DNA of 64,000 nt, from NCBI RefSeq assembly GCF_014905175.1, contig NC_057788.1, positions 12,221,446-12,285,445 of the forward strand, written 5' to 3'. Below, one piece after another: positions 55,602 to 64,000 of this stretch. Below the pieces are notes generated by a model. It was not told where the DNA came from and ran no database searches. It saw only the letters and a program-made list of their open reading frames with translations. The position numbers and the translations under genes were made by a program. The DNA is from Aphidius gifuensis. Lineage: Eukaryota > Arthropoda > Insecta > Hymenoptera > Braconidae. Position 1 is the first letter of the stretch. Each line of letters begins with the position of its first letter.

Positions 55602-56375
55602 TATGGGGCATTCTTAGTCAAATCACGGGGTCATCTGCCTGACCCCCTACGATTTTAATAATATGAGCTATTTTTGGTTGATTTTAGGCTGAAATTAAGC
55701 CTCTAATTTTTTTAGATTTTTTCATTAATTTTTCTAGACTCCATCATCTTGAATATCACTATTTTTGCAATTTCTCAATAAGGACCATTTTTTTTTTTCT
55801 GAATTTTTTTTCACAGAATCAGGTACACAATACACTCATTTTAAGCACAGCAAAAATCTGGGTCCAGAAATATAAATATTTTTTTTTTATTTTTGAAATT
55901 TTTATTTTCAGCAAAAAAAGTTTCTAAAAATGCCGAAACAGAAAATTTACCAAGGGAAAATCTAGTTTTTTTTTATTTTTTTGAAATCAAAAACTTATAT
56001 CCATAAACTTATATTCATTTTGGAAAAAAAAAATTTTTTTTTTGGAAACAAAAAATTTTTTTGCTGAAAAATAAAAATTTCAAAAATAAATAAAAAATAT
56101 TTATGTTTCTGGACCCAGATTTTTGCTAGGCTTAAAATGCTTGTATTGTGTACCTGATTCTGTGAAAAAAAATTCAGAAAAAAAAAAATGGTCCTTTTTG
56201 AGATATTGCAAAAATAGTGATATTCAAGATGATGGAGTCTAGAAAAATTAATGAAAAAATCTAAAAAAATTAGAGGCTTAATTTCAGCCTAAAATCAACC
56301 AAAAATAGCTCATATTATTAAAATCGTAGGGGGTCAGGCAGATGACCCCGTGATTTGACTAAGAATGCCCCATAT
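55602..56375. mobile_element. 774-bp fold-back element with ATATGGGGCATTCT ends
   Basis: Almost the whole element is one palindrome. The left half from TATGGGGCATTCTTAGTCA, through GGGGTCATCTGCCTGACCCC, AATATGAGCTATTTTTGGTT and AATATCACTATTTTTGCAAT, is mirrored to the right end, with centre near 55990-56050. Differences between arms are few. There is no coding sequence. Flanks are TA-rich, so the target-site duplication is ambiguous. A shorter, diverged relative lies in the viral polymerase at 12340-12757. Confidence 0.9.
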
Positions 56376-57173
56376 ATATATATAACTACCAAAAACAAAT
56401 AATAATAATAATTTAATAAAAATAGAATCGAAGTTTATTGAAAAAATAAAAAGAAAACGCACAAATGCGTGTAATTTATAATAGTTTGTATACTTAATAG
56501 GGCTTCATGCGGTACTGAGACCGAGATCGTCTTCAGTCAACAAAACGATACCGATACCGAGAGTATCGACTGAAAGTCTCACCGGTATCGCGAGACTTTG
56601 AAAATTGTAGATCGATCTGCATTCTCAAGAAGAAATAATAATAGTTGGTTAAATAATATTATGATTTGAAAATAATAGAAGCATTATTACGTATATTATT
56701 TAAAAAAAAAAAAATTATGGAAAAAGTACTTACTCAATGACATATTTTTTGCAACTTCAAAACGTATCAAATTTTTTTTTTTTTTTTCTAAATGGGAAGT
56801 TAAAACTTCTATAAAAAAACAAACATTTATAAAAAAACTTGGTTAATTCAACAAAAAAAAAAAACTTTCACAGCACAGTTTAAAATAATATGAAAATTTT
56901 TTAGTAAATATATTTGATATTAAAATTATTTTGTAATTTTATCAGTAATTTGTTAAGAAAACTTTAATAAAAAAAACGTGGTAAATGAAGTAATCAAAAA
57001 ACAAATTTTATGGCTGACAAGTAACTACAGCAGTTGACGATAGGCAACTATTGGTCATACAAAAAAGCCAGACCTTCGCAATCCTACAATTTCTTTGTGG
57101 CGTCAAGCCAAGCATCCCTTCTTTTTTTTTTCTGGGTTCACGGATGGTGCTTAGCTTTAAGTGTGAAAAAATG
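56376..57173. other. Spacer with TATCG repeats
   Basis: At 56518-56602 short ACCGATACCGA, GAGTATCGAC and ACCGGTATCGCG motifs recur. The rest is A/T runs. No gene. Confidence 0.4.
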
Positions 57174-57230
57174 AATTGACGCATAGAAGGACGTCGGAGT
57201 TAACTTGATGAAACTTAGAAAAAATAAGAA

Positions 57231-57300
57231 GCCCTGTGGTCTAGTGGTCAAGGCGTTTGCCCGGAAAGCAAAAGACCCGGGTTCGATTCCCGGCGGGGGA
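57231..57300 (+). tRNA. tRNA-like gene, copy 1 (anticodon GGA by loop position)
   Basis: GCCCTGTGGTCTAGTGGTCA (A box, D arm) and GGTTCGATTCC (B box, T arm) are in standard spacing. The T stem CCGGG/CCCGG and the anticodon stem TTTGC/GCAAA are perfect. The 7-base loop CCGGAAA would put GGA at positions 34-36 (Ser), but position 33 is C instead of T and the body resembles tRNA-Glu. The acceptor stem pairs at six positions (two wobble) and mismatches at the first. No CCA is encoded. A T run follows at about 57319. Possibly a tRNA pseudogene or a tRNA-derived repeat. Confidence 0.55.
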
Positions 57301-57388
57301 ACTTCGTCTAAGTTTCAGTTTTTTCAAAATGAATTGACGCATAGAAGGACGTCGGAGTTAACTTGATGAAACTTAGAAAAAATAAGAA

Positions 57389-57458
57389 GCCCTGTGGTCT
57401 AGTGGTCAAGGCGTTTGCCCGGAAAGCAAAAGACCCGGGTTCGATTCCCGGCGGGGGA
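57389..57458 (+). tRNA. tRNA-like gene, copy 2
   Basis: Identical in sequence to copy 1 and 158 bp downstream. It is followed by ATTTTTTC, a better RNA polymerase III terminator, at 57466-57473. The same reservations about the acceptor stem and position 33 apply. Confidence 0.55.
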
Positions 57459-57474
57459 ACTTCGTTATTTTTTC

Positions 57475-58240
57475 TAAGTTTCTGGTTTTTTTTCAACCTT
57501 TACTTCTGTGCACTTCTGTAGCGGTCAATCGAGATCTAATCCATACTTATTGGGTACACATATTCACTAATATTATTATTTATTCATTGATACTCATAAT
57601 GACAATTATTGAAGTATAAAAAAAAATATTAATAATAACCTATGCACCATCACTGACATCTTTTAACAAAAAAAAAAAAAATTGATTATATAATTTTTTC
57701 AAAAAATACTGATATCATTCATAAAAAAAAAAATGATTTTAGAATTTGATATTTGAAAACGGAATAGAAATGAAAACCAAAAACTTATACCGAATTTTTT
57801 TTTTTTTTTTTTTAAATAAGGCTAGAAAAAAAAAGTTGAAGGTTTTCTTTGCGTTTTTTTTTTCTCTATTTACTTTTTAAAATTCTGAGTATTGTGCCAT
57901 GAAATTATTCTGCTTCTCTCTTTTTTTTTTTTATCTTTTCCAACATTTTACTGAGGGTAGGTAAAAGACGTAAATAAATTCCGGTATAGAAACCATAAAA
58001 TTTTCAAAAAAGTTTTCTGTCTTCGAGTCTCGAAGGCACTTTTATTTGAGTCGAGGTTGAAAGCAAAGTTTTTTGTTGTAAAAATTAAAACTGGTTACTC
58101 AAAGTATTTTCAAAATTTGTGTACCATTATTATCGTCTTTGTGGCAACACTGCAATACGACTAAAAATTTTTTTATACTCAAATATTCTTACGATAATAC
58201 TTGCGTATTTAGCGTGTGGTAATTAAGAATACATAAGAAA
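57475..58240. other. Spacer upstream of the CACTA-like transposase
   Basis: AT-rich with poly-A and poly-T runs. No gene. Confidence 0.35.
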
Positions 58241-58312
58241 ATGACAGAATCACAAAATCGACAAGTTTTTAAAAGAAAGTACAAAACATGGAAATACAAT
58301 AATGACAAGCCA

Positions 58313-60268
58313 GTAAGTTTTTTTTTTTTTTGTTCTTATTATTAATATTACAATTACTATCATTTATTAATATTACAATTGTTTATTAATTTTGAAATGA
58401 TATAATTTTTCAAAATAGTTTTAAATCAGAAAAATTTATGATTTTTTTATTACAAAAGATTTCATTATGGCACATACATAATATTATACCGGTATAATAT
58501 TATTCTTTTTTTAATACATATATCTTCCAAAAAAATTTAATTTTTTTATTAGCTAAAATCGATTTATTAAAATACCTTTGTGTTTGCTTATATAGTTGAG
58601 GGTTAGGGCTCAATAATAAATTGAGCATTTATAATTAATCAAAATTTAATTTTTCTCGTGATAATAAAAAAATATAAATTATAGTTGAAAAAAAAGGGGT
58701 ATCAATGGTATTTCATTTTGAAAGTTATATAATTACTTCAGACTAACGATTCTGGCCTAAAAGTTATTCTAAAATTTAGATATAGAAAAATATATGTAGA
58801 CGACACCAAAACAACTGTAAATATATATGGTTAGATATTGGTAGTCAGTAGTGGGGCATAGGCCCACGACGGGGGTCTCTACCCTTAACGCATTGAGCTG
58901 ACAGGTATATCTAACAAAAGTTTCTAATGCTTAAAAACTCATCATTCATTAAAAATTAAAGACTAAGTGAAAAATTCTAGACCAGAATCTAAAAATTAAT
59001 ACAGTCATGTGCATATAAAATAAAAATAAGAATATTTATTTTTCAAATAATATTGCTTGTATGATTTATATTTAATACATTAGAATATTAAAACTTTTGT
59101 ATGAAAAAAAAAGTCGTCATCAAATGCAAATTATTTATTTATTTTCATACAATAGAAAAAGAAATTTAACATTTATCCAATTTTAATGTCTTGGTAATGT
59201 ATACTGACTTTAGCTTATGACTTTCGTCCCTTAAAAATTTCAATACCACTGGCTGGAAGTGTGTCAAGTTCTTTTCAATACATACATAAAAGAGTCTACA
59301 CGGACAAGCCTGTTTACGCATTTACTTGAAGTCACGAGGTTGTCATTGTCATGTGTTTATGTGCTTCTATCTTTATCTCTGTTCCAAGCATAAGTTGATG
59401 CAAAACTTTTTTTTCTCAAATTTTTTTCTATTTGTTGGTTGATTCAACATATCTTTTGTCGGAGAATTACATGGCTCAAAATTACCCTTTCCAAATAAAA
59501 TTATTTTTTTACAAAATTTGTGACACATTTTTTTTTATCAGTATTTTCAAGCAATTATTACCAATTATTATTTTTCAATAAAAAAAAATTTTTATTAAAT
59601 ATAAGCAAGGAAATCTGGAATCTGGTGTAATCTTCAATAATCTCGTGTAATCTTTATGAAATCTTTGAATTTTAAGTGTAATCATAAAAAATCACTGGGA
59701 TTTTTTGTGATTACAAAAAAAGTAATCTTGTGTAATCATTGGGAAGATTATATGATTACTGGTAGTCTGTAATCTGGTGTACACTAAATTTTGGAGTGAC
59801 TTCCCCCTCGATTTTTTTCGAGAAAAAAAATTTCGTTTATATTTTTTATCTCGTTAACTAATTATTATAAAAAAACATTTATTTGGAGAAAAATATGTAC
59901 TTGTTAATTCTATCGACGACTGTATTTTATTTTTTTTTATTTTTCAATTTCAATTTTTCCTATTTTTCACCCACAGCAACATAGCGTTTTCTTGACTTCG
60001 AGCGCTCGGCGAGTTATTGCATCCGGACCCTCAATTCTGACATTAGAATTTTTTAGCTGCCATTGTTATTCGTATTTTATATACGTTTAGAAACTACGAC
60101 ATTGCATTTTATGAACAAAATAATTACTGTCATTAACAAATGAAAACGCAGCCCTGTTTTTGAAGCATATTGTCTGTCTATTATATTGCTTAATTATTGT
60201 TAATATATAATGAAAAAAAAAAATAATTTATCAAAAATTCGTATTTTTTACAATTCATTGTTTTTCAG
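58313..60268 (+). other. Intron of the CACTA-like transposase gene
   Basis: GT-AG intron of 1956 bp. Inside, 58855-58905 has GGGGCATAGGCCCACGACGG, a GC-rich dispersed motif. At 59610-59780 the unit GTGTAATCTT/GTGTAATCAT repeats about ten times. The rest is AT-rich. A MITE-like insertion is possible but no clear ends were found. Confidence 0.7.
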
Positions 60269-61168
60269 ATACCATATAGAACACGTCTTACGTACACAAG
60301 TCATCCCGAAATAACGTGTGTTAATGATGGAATGAATAATTTCGAATACCAGGATGATCCAGTATCTTCACCTGCTGTCAATGAAGATAGTTTTGAAGTT
60401 ATCAGTGATGATAGCAGTGATACACCAGATAATAGTTACAATAATGATTATTACGAAAATATATTAATGAATGACGAGGAGATTGATCTTAGAATCGAAT
60501 CTGTAGAGTTAAGCTTTGAAAATTTGCAAGAAATCATGAACGATGATCCTCTATACGATATCAGTGATGAAGAAGATAATATCGATGATACTGTCATTGA
60601 TAATTTAGATTTAAACTCTATAGAATCTGGCTTTGTTTACTCAGGTTGCAGGATGACAACTGACAAAGCGGTCCTTGAACTTATGACAATACATCTTGAA
60701 AAAAAAATTACGAAATCAACATTAAACTGCTTTATAAAATTAATTCAGAAGCTCCTTCCTGATTGCAATCAAATGCCTAAAACAATCTACAAATTATTTG
60801 AGTACATTAAGCAAAAAGCTCCTCCAGAAACACTAATAAAACATTATTATTGTGAACAATGTCGAAAATATAAAGAAACTGAGAACCGAGCATTAATTTG
60901 CAGTGCATGTGAAAAAACTGAAAGATTAAAGTTTTTTTATGAACTTGATATTTCGAATCAAATCAAATACTTATTTGAACATAGAAATCTTTCAAGTAAA
61001 CTTATACCGTTCAATGATCCTCAAAACGAAAATATTATCTCTGATATTAGAGATGGGTCTGAATATAAAAGAGTGAATTCACGACCTGATCGGAATCTTT
61101 ATGATTTAACTTTAATTTTAAACACTGATGATCTATCTTTAGTAAAAAGCAGCAAAAGTAATTGTTAG
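60269..61168 (+). CDS. CACTA-like transposase, N-terminal and first catalytic part
   Basis: Open frame of 300 codons counted from the splice acceptor. It carries the zinc ribbon and the NTDDLSLVKSSKS block. Ends at a TAG that replaces a tryptophan codon by context (SSKSN-C-stop-P). Confidence 0.7.
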   Translation: MPYRTRLTYTSHPEITCVNDGMNNFEYQDDPVSSPAVNEDSFEVISDDSSDTPDNSYNNDYYENILMNDEEIDLRIESVELSFENLQEIMNDDPLYDISDEEDNIDDTVIDNLDLNSIESGFVYSGCRMTTDKAVLELMTIHLEKKITKSTLNCFIKLIQKLLPDCNQMPKTIYKLFEYIKQKAPPETLIKHYYCEQCRKYKETENRALICSACEKTERLKFFYELDISNQIKYLFEHRNLSSKLIPFNDPQNENIISDIRDGSEYKRVNSRPDRNLYDLTLILNTDDLSLVKSSKSNC

Positions 61169-61174
61169 CCTCTG

Positions 61175-61738
61175 ATGTTCAAAATCGCTGAGCCACCACC
61201 TCATTTGAGTGAAAATTTTATTGTCGTAATTGGTCTTTGGTATGACTCCGAAAAAAAACTTCTGATGAATACTTTTCTTCGCCCCTTTTGCTCCAAGCTA
61301 GAAAAGTTATACGTAGATGGCGTGCATTGGATTAATCCAGAAACAAAGCAAGTTTGTATTTCAAAAATTGTAGCTCCTTTATTTACTGCAGATGCTCCAG
61401 CCAGAGCAGATATCCTAAATATGCAAAGTTTTAACGGTAAATTTGGATGCAATATTTGTAAAATCATGACTTCAACATGCGAAACAATAATTAAAGGGAA
61501 GCGCGCTGTACGCGTTTATGCATTTGCAGAAAATTTGAGTAAACTACGAACTGACGCAAGCATCAAAGCCCAAGCCAGTAAAGCTGACCAGGCTATTCGG
61601 TTATCTCAAAATTCCCGAACAGTTCATGTTATGGGAATAAAAGGAACTACCATTATATCTACATTACCATCACTTCTGTTATCAACCTGTACTACGCCTG
61701 AATTCTTACATTCTGTGCTACTTGGTGTGGGCAAGTAA
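61175..61738 (+). pseudogene. CACTA-like transposase, middle part
   Basis: Same frame as the preceding segment, reading past the stop. Contains PPPHLSENFIVVIGLWYDSE, WINPETKQVCISKIVAPLFT, ADAPARADILNMQSFNGKFG and CNICK, in the order seen in tnp2-like transposases. It ends at a stop after FLHSVLLGVGK. The +2 frame continues the protein (IAGPIKNDHGTLDVF) to about 61815. The following frame (61798-61912) resumes with FLKNIQPPSFFHSMPCSIF. Confidence 0.65.
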
Positions 61739-61956
61739 ATTGGCAATTGCTGGGCCAATAAAAAATGACCATGGAACATTGGACGTTTTCGTAACACTAT
61801 TGAAAGTTTCCTAAAAAATATTCAACCTCCATCTTTTTTTCACAGCATGCCATGTAGTATTTTCGAAATTCACTTTTTTAAAGCTTGGGAAATATTAGTG
61901 TGGATTCTATATTAATCTCTTCCATCTTGTGCCGACAAGTTACCTAACCATCTATA

Positions 61957-62606
61957 CACGGAAAAAAATTTTTAGCTGCAGCAACGAGCTGGATAGCTGT
62001 CTCTCCTATCCACGGCTAACTAACCTTTGGATAGTTAGCAGAGGATTGTTATTTTGGCAATCCACATTTGACAGGTTACTATTCTTGTGAAAACAGCGTG
62101 CCTACTCGTTACATTAGCTACACTTTGGATAGCTGTGGTAGCTATCCAAAGCCTGACAAGCTGGTATCGCTGTAGTAGCTATTTAGGATTGCGTATATGC
62201 ATAACTATAAGTATATAGACATACGAAGTACAAACAATATATTAATGTACATTTACTAATTTTTAAAATTATTATCTAATTAATTTTATACTAAATTTGA
62301 TGCACCAAATAAACGCCAACTTGAATACAAAATCTTATGCTAAATTTTCAATAACTATATGGATTATTTTAGTCATTGTTAATAATAATTTGGTGGATCT
62401 GTCAAAAAAGAGAGGTTATGAACACAACAGCTGTTGACATTGAGATTATGTCGAATCTGACGAGTTGGTTAGCCACGCTAGCAATCCAGTCGGCTGGAAT
62501 AACTAACCGATTGTCTTTTTAATATATCGGGCTTGATTATTAAATTAACTATCCTTTTTTAACTATCCAAACGCCTCGTGACTGCAGCTAAAAATTTTTT
62601 TCCGTG
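61957..62606. mobile_element. 650-bp element with TA target-site duplication, nested in the transposase
   Basis: CACGGAAAAAAATTTTTAGC at the left is mirrored by GCTAAAAATTTTTTTCCGTG at the right. Flanking TA at 61955-61956 and 62607-62608. Removing the element and one TA gives CATCTATACAACATTGG, which restores a plausible reading (PNHLYNIG). The interior repeats GGATAGC, TAGCTATCC and GGATAGTTAG. TA duplication suggests Tc1/mariner-type mobilisation. Confidence 0.85.
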
Positions 62607-62707
62607 TACAACATTGGATATTATTTGTTAATGCTTTATTTATTTTAATACAAGAAAAAATAACGCAAGAAGATATACTTCGAGCAAATATTTATTTTAA
62701 ATTATTC

Positions 62708-63211
62708 GTGAGAGATATGAAAGAGTTATACAATGATAGAGAGTACACATATAATGTCCATCAATTACTACATCTTGCATTATGCGTAGAACGTTGGGGT
62801 CCTTTACATTTGGTATCAGCTTTTCCTTTTGAAAACTACAATGGATTTTTAGCTCACTGCGTTCACGGTTCAAAACATCAAGGGGAAAAAATTATGAAAA
62901 ATCTTATCACTCAAGGTACACAAATATTGAGGAGTTGCTGTACTGATTATGATAAAGATAGTGTAGAGAAAAACCGTTTTATATTTCTTGGAATACCACG
63001 GTTCGGCCGTGAATTTATTAATGAATATGAACGTATAATACTCACAGATCATTTTCTAGATCCTTATGATATAATGGTATATGGTCGGGCAAAGTTCCGA
63101 GGTCTCCCTCTTTCTTCTCAATTTTACAGGAAGACAAAAACAAAAAATTCATTTATAAAAATTAAATTTAATAATGCAATAATTTTCGCCTTGATTCGAT
63201 TTTTTTTTTAA
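62708..63211 (+). pseudogene. CACTA-like transposase, C-terminal part
   Basis: Reads YNVHQLLHLALCVERWGPLH, LVSAFPFENYNGFLAHCVHG, PRFGREFINEYERI and ends in poly-F. The last residues come from a T run, with a shift to the frame that holds EYFMFQYFTIDSEKK (63227-63433). Confidence 0.7.
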
Positions 63212-63433
63212 ATCGGGAACGATGAATATTTTATGTTTCAATATTTTACTATTGACTCTGAAAAAAAATTCATTCATACAGAAACAAACACAGAAGTCAA
63301 ACATATATTGCCTATCCAAATGAAAAATAAATATTCACTTTTAAAAGGAACTGATATATTTTCTATAAATGTTCTAATTAAAGTTGGGGATTACGTTTGC
63401 GAACAACCAAATAACCATATTGCTGTATTCTAA

Positions 63434-64000
63434 TAAAAAAAGAAAATATATGTATATTTTAGTGTTAGGATTTTTTCAAGACGGTCCTTACCTATCCCCC
63501 AAATAGCCCGGGTTTGATTCTTGATTACAATTTTTTATTTTTCAATTAGTTTTCGAGTTATGATCATGTAGAAGAAAAAAAAAATTTTTTTTTGCGTTTT
63601 TCTAAAATTGATTTATTATTTTAAAATAATAATATTATTATTTTTATAATGACCTGTACATGAGTCATGTTATTTTTTTTTTTCTTTTTACTAGTCATAT
63701 TTTTATTTGATTGAAAACTATCAAATTGATCTATTTCAAACTAATTTTAAGAAAAATAATGTTCTGTGGAATTTGGATCTACGAAAATATGCTACTAAGT
63801 ATACTAAATATTCTTGATTTCTATCGGCATAAATTACAATATAAACTAGTAAATTTTGTGAATTTATTTATATAACATATTTTTATAAGTGGAAAATCTA
63901 AGGTCAACTTAAATATTTTTTACTAAAGCGTAGTAGAAAAAATTATTAAAATATATAAGAATAGTGACGCTATCAATGATTTTTACTACTACCTATTGTA
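63434..64000. other. 3' flank, no gene seen
   Basis: AATAAAAAAAG just after the stop may serve as a polyadenylation signal. The rest is AT-rich and reaches the window end. Confidence 0.4.

Larger units (their letters stand above)
57174..57465 (+). repeat. Tandem duplication, 158-bp unit, carrying tRNA-like genes
   Basis: The unit from AATGAATTGACGCATAGAAG through the tRNA-like gene to GGGGGAACTTCG occurs twice in direct order, at about 57170-57306 and 57328-57464, without visible differences over most of its length. Confidence 0.85.
58241..63433 (+). pseudogene. CACTA/tnp2-like transposase gene, two exons, broken and interrupted
   Basis: Exon 1 58241-58312 (MTESQNRQVFKRKYKTWKY; donor GTAAGT). 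A 1956-bp intron ends TTTTTCAG at 60268, and exon 2 starts at 60269 in the same phase. Exon 2 has an acidic N-terminal tail (SDDSSDTPDN, DISDEEDNIDD), a CxxC...CxxC zinc ribbon (CEQCRK...CSACEK), and LILNTDDLSLVKSSKSN, which matches the first catalytic-Asp block of tnp2/CACTA-like transposases. A TAG at 61166-61168 stands where Trp is expected, and the frame goes on (IVVIGLWYDSEKKLL, FNGKFGCNICK). A shift at about 61735 follows. The 61957-62606 element then splits the gene, which resumes with YNVHQLLHLALCVERWGPL and FENYNGFLAHCVHGSKHQG, a DUF4218-like region. A last shift near 63205 leads to GDYVCEQPNNHIAVF and the stop. Confidence 0.8.

Noticed and set aside
57308..57496. Minus-strand frame reading PPPGIEPGSFAFRANALTTRP
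   Set aside because: It is the antisense of the tRNA-like genes; such peptides are a common annotation artefact.
1..64000. Bacterial operon, prophage or CRISPR array
   Set aside because: No spaced direct repeats with unique spacers, no ribosome-binding-site-led gene strings; introns and retroelements indicate a eukaryotic genome.

Overview
The window looks like a repeat-choked piece of an arthropod nuclear genome. It is extremely AT-rich, with long A and T runs and TA, AAT and ATT microsatellites. It carries GT-AG introns, copia-type and gypsy-type LTR retrotransposons, hAT-like and CACTA-like transposases, many fold-back (MITE-like) elements and tRNA-like sequences. The mix suggests an insect. 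The base composition, the adintovirus/Polinton-like remnant and a gamma-glutamyltranspeptidase fragment are compatible with a parasitoid wasp, but that is inference. There are no bacterial operons, CRISPR arrays or prophages.

Layout: 1-1002 is the minus-strand remnant of a hAT-like transposase. 2322-4418 is a non-autonomous element with long inverted repeats and a perfect 8-bp target-site duplication. 5.8-14.7 kb is a decayed Polinton/adintovirus-like element. It holds two small conserved ORFs, a broken double-jelly-roll-like capsid gene, an unassigned conserved ORF and a broken protein-primed family B DNA polymerase, which is itself interrupted by a fold-back element. No integrase, packaging ATPase or protease gene was seen. 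16.95-18.72 kb is a broken gene for an AAA-ATPase-like/PD-(D/E)XK nuclease protein of a family best known from intracellular bacteria. 19.3-19.9 kb is a second element with an 8-bp target-site duplication.

22.5-22.8 kb is a 24-bp minisatellite. 24.0-26.2 kb is a truncated minus-strand gypsy element (gag, zinc knuckles, protease, partial RT). 26.5-28.6 kb is a BED/hAT transposase gene with two introns and an internal break. 28.9-29.8 kb is an island of higher GC. 30.7-36.7 kb holds decayed coding remnants, a tandem ~560-bp repeat, a 790-bp fold-back and small GGCACGGTAGT hairpins. 36.7-37.5 kb is the 3' end of a gamma-glutamyltranspeptidase gene or pseudogene. 38.8-39.9 kb is a two-exon zinc-finger gene that appears intact.

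41.0-43.0 kb is a ~2-kb fold-back, followed by a degenerate SUV3-helicase-like fragment and a ZBED/hAT remnant. 47.4-47.7 and 51.8-52.1 kb are nearly identical direct copies. 48.5-50.5 kb is an element with an 18-bp inverted repeat and a second fold-back nested inside it. 52.5-53.6 kb is the 5' end of a copia element (LTR, initiator-Met-type PBS, broken gag). 53.7-54.0 kb holds two adjacent cruciforms. 55.4-55.6 kb is an LTR with a polypurine tract, abutting a 770-bp fold-back of the same family as the insert in the viral polymerase. 57.2-57.5 kb holds two tandem tRNA-like genes. 58.2-63.4 kb is a two-exon transposase of the CACTA/tnp2 type, broken and carrying a nested 650-bp element with a TA duplication.

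Almost every gene seen is a mobile-element gene or a broken host or viral gene. The one clear exception is the zinc-finger gene at 38.8-39.9 kb. The content does not form one pathway; it reads as layered insertions (elements inside elements) plus recent local duplications. Assignments rest on motif recognition by eye; no database search was run.
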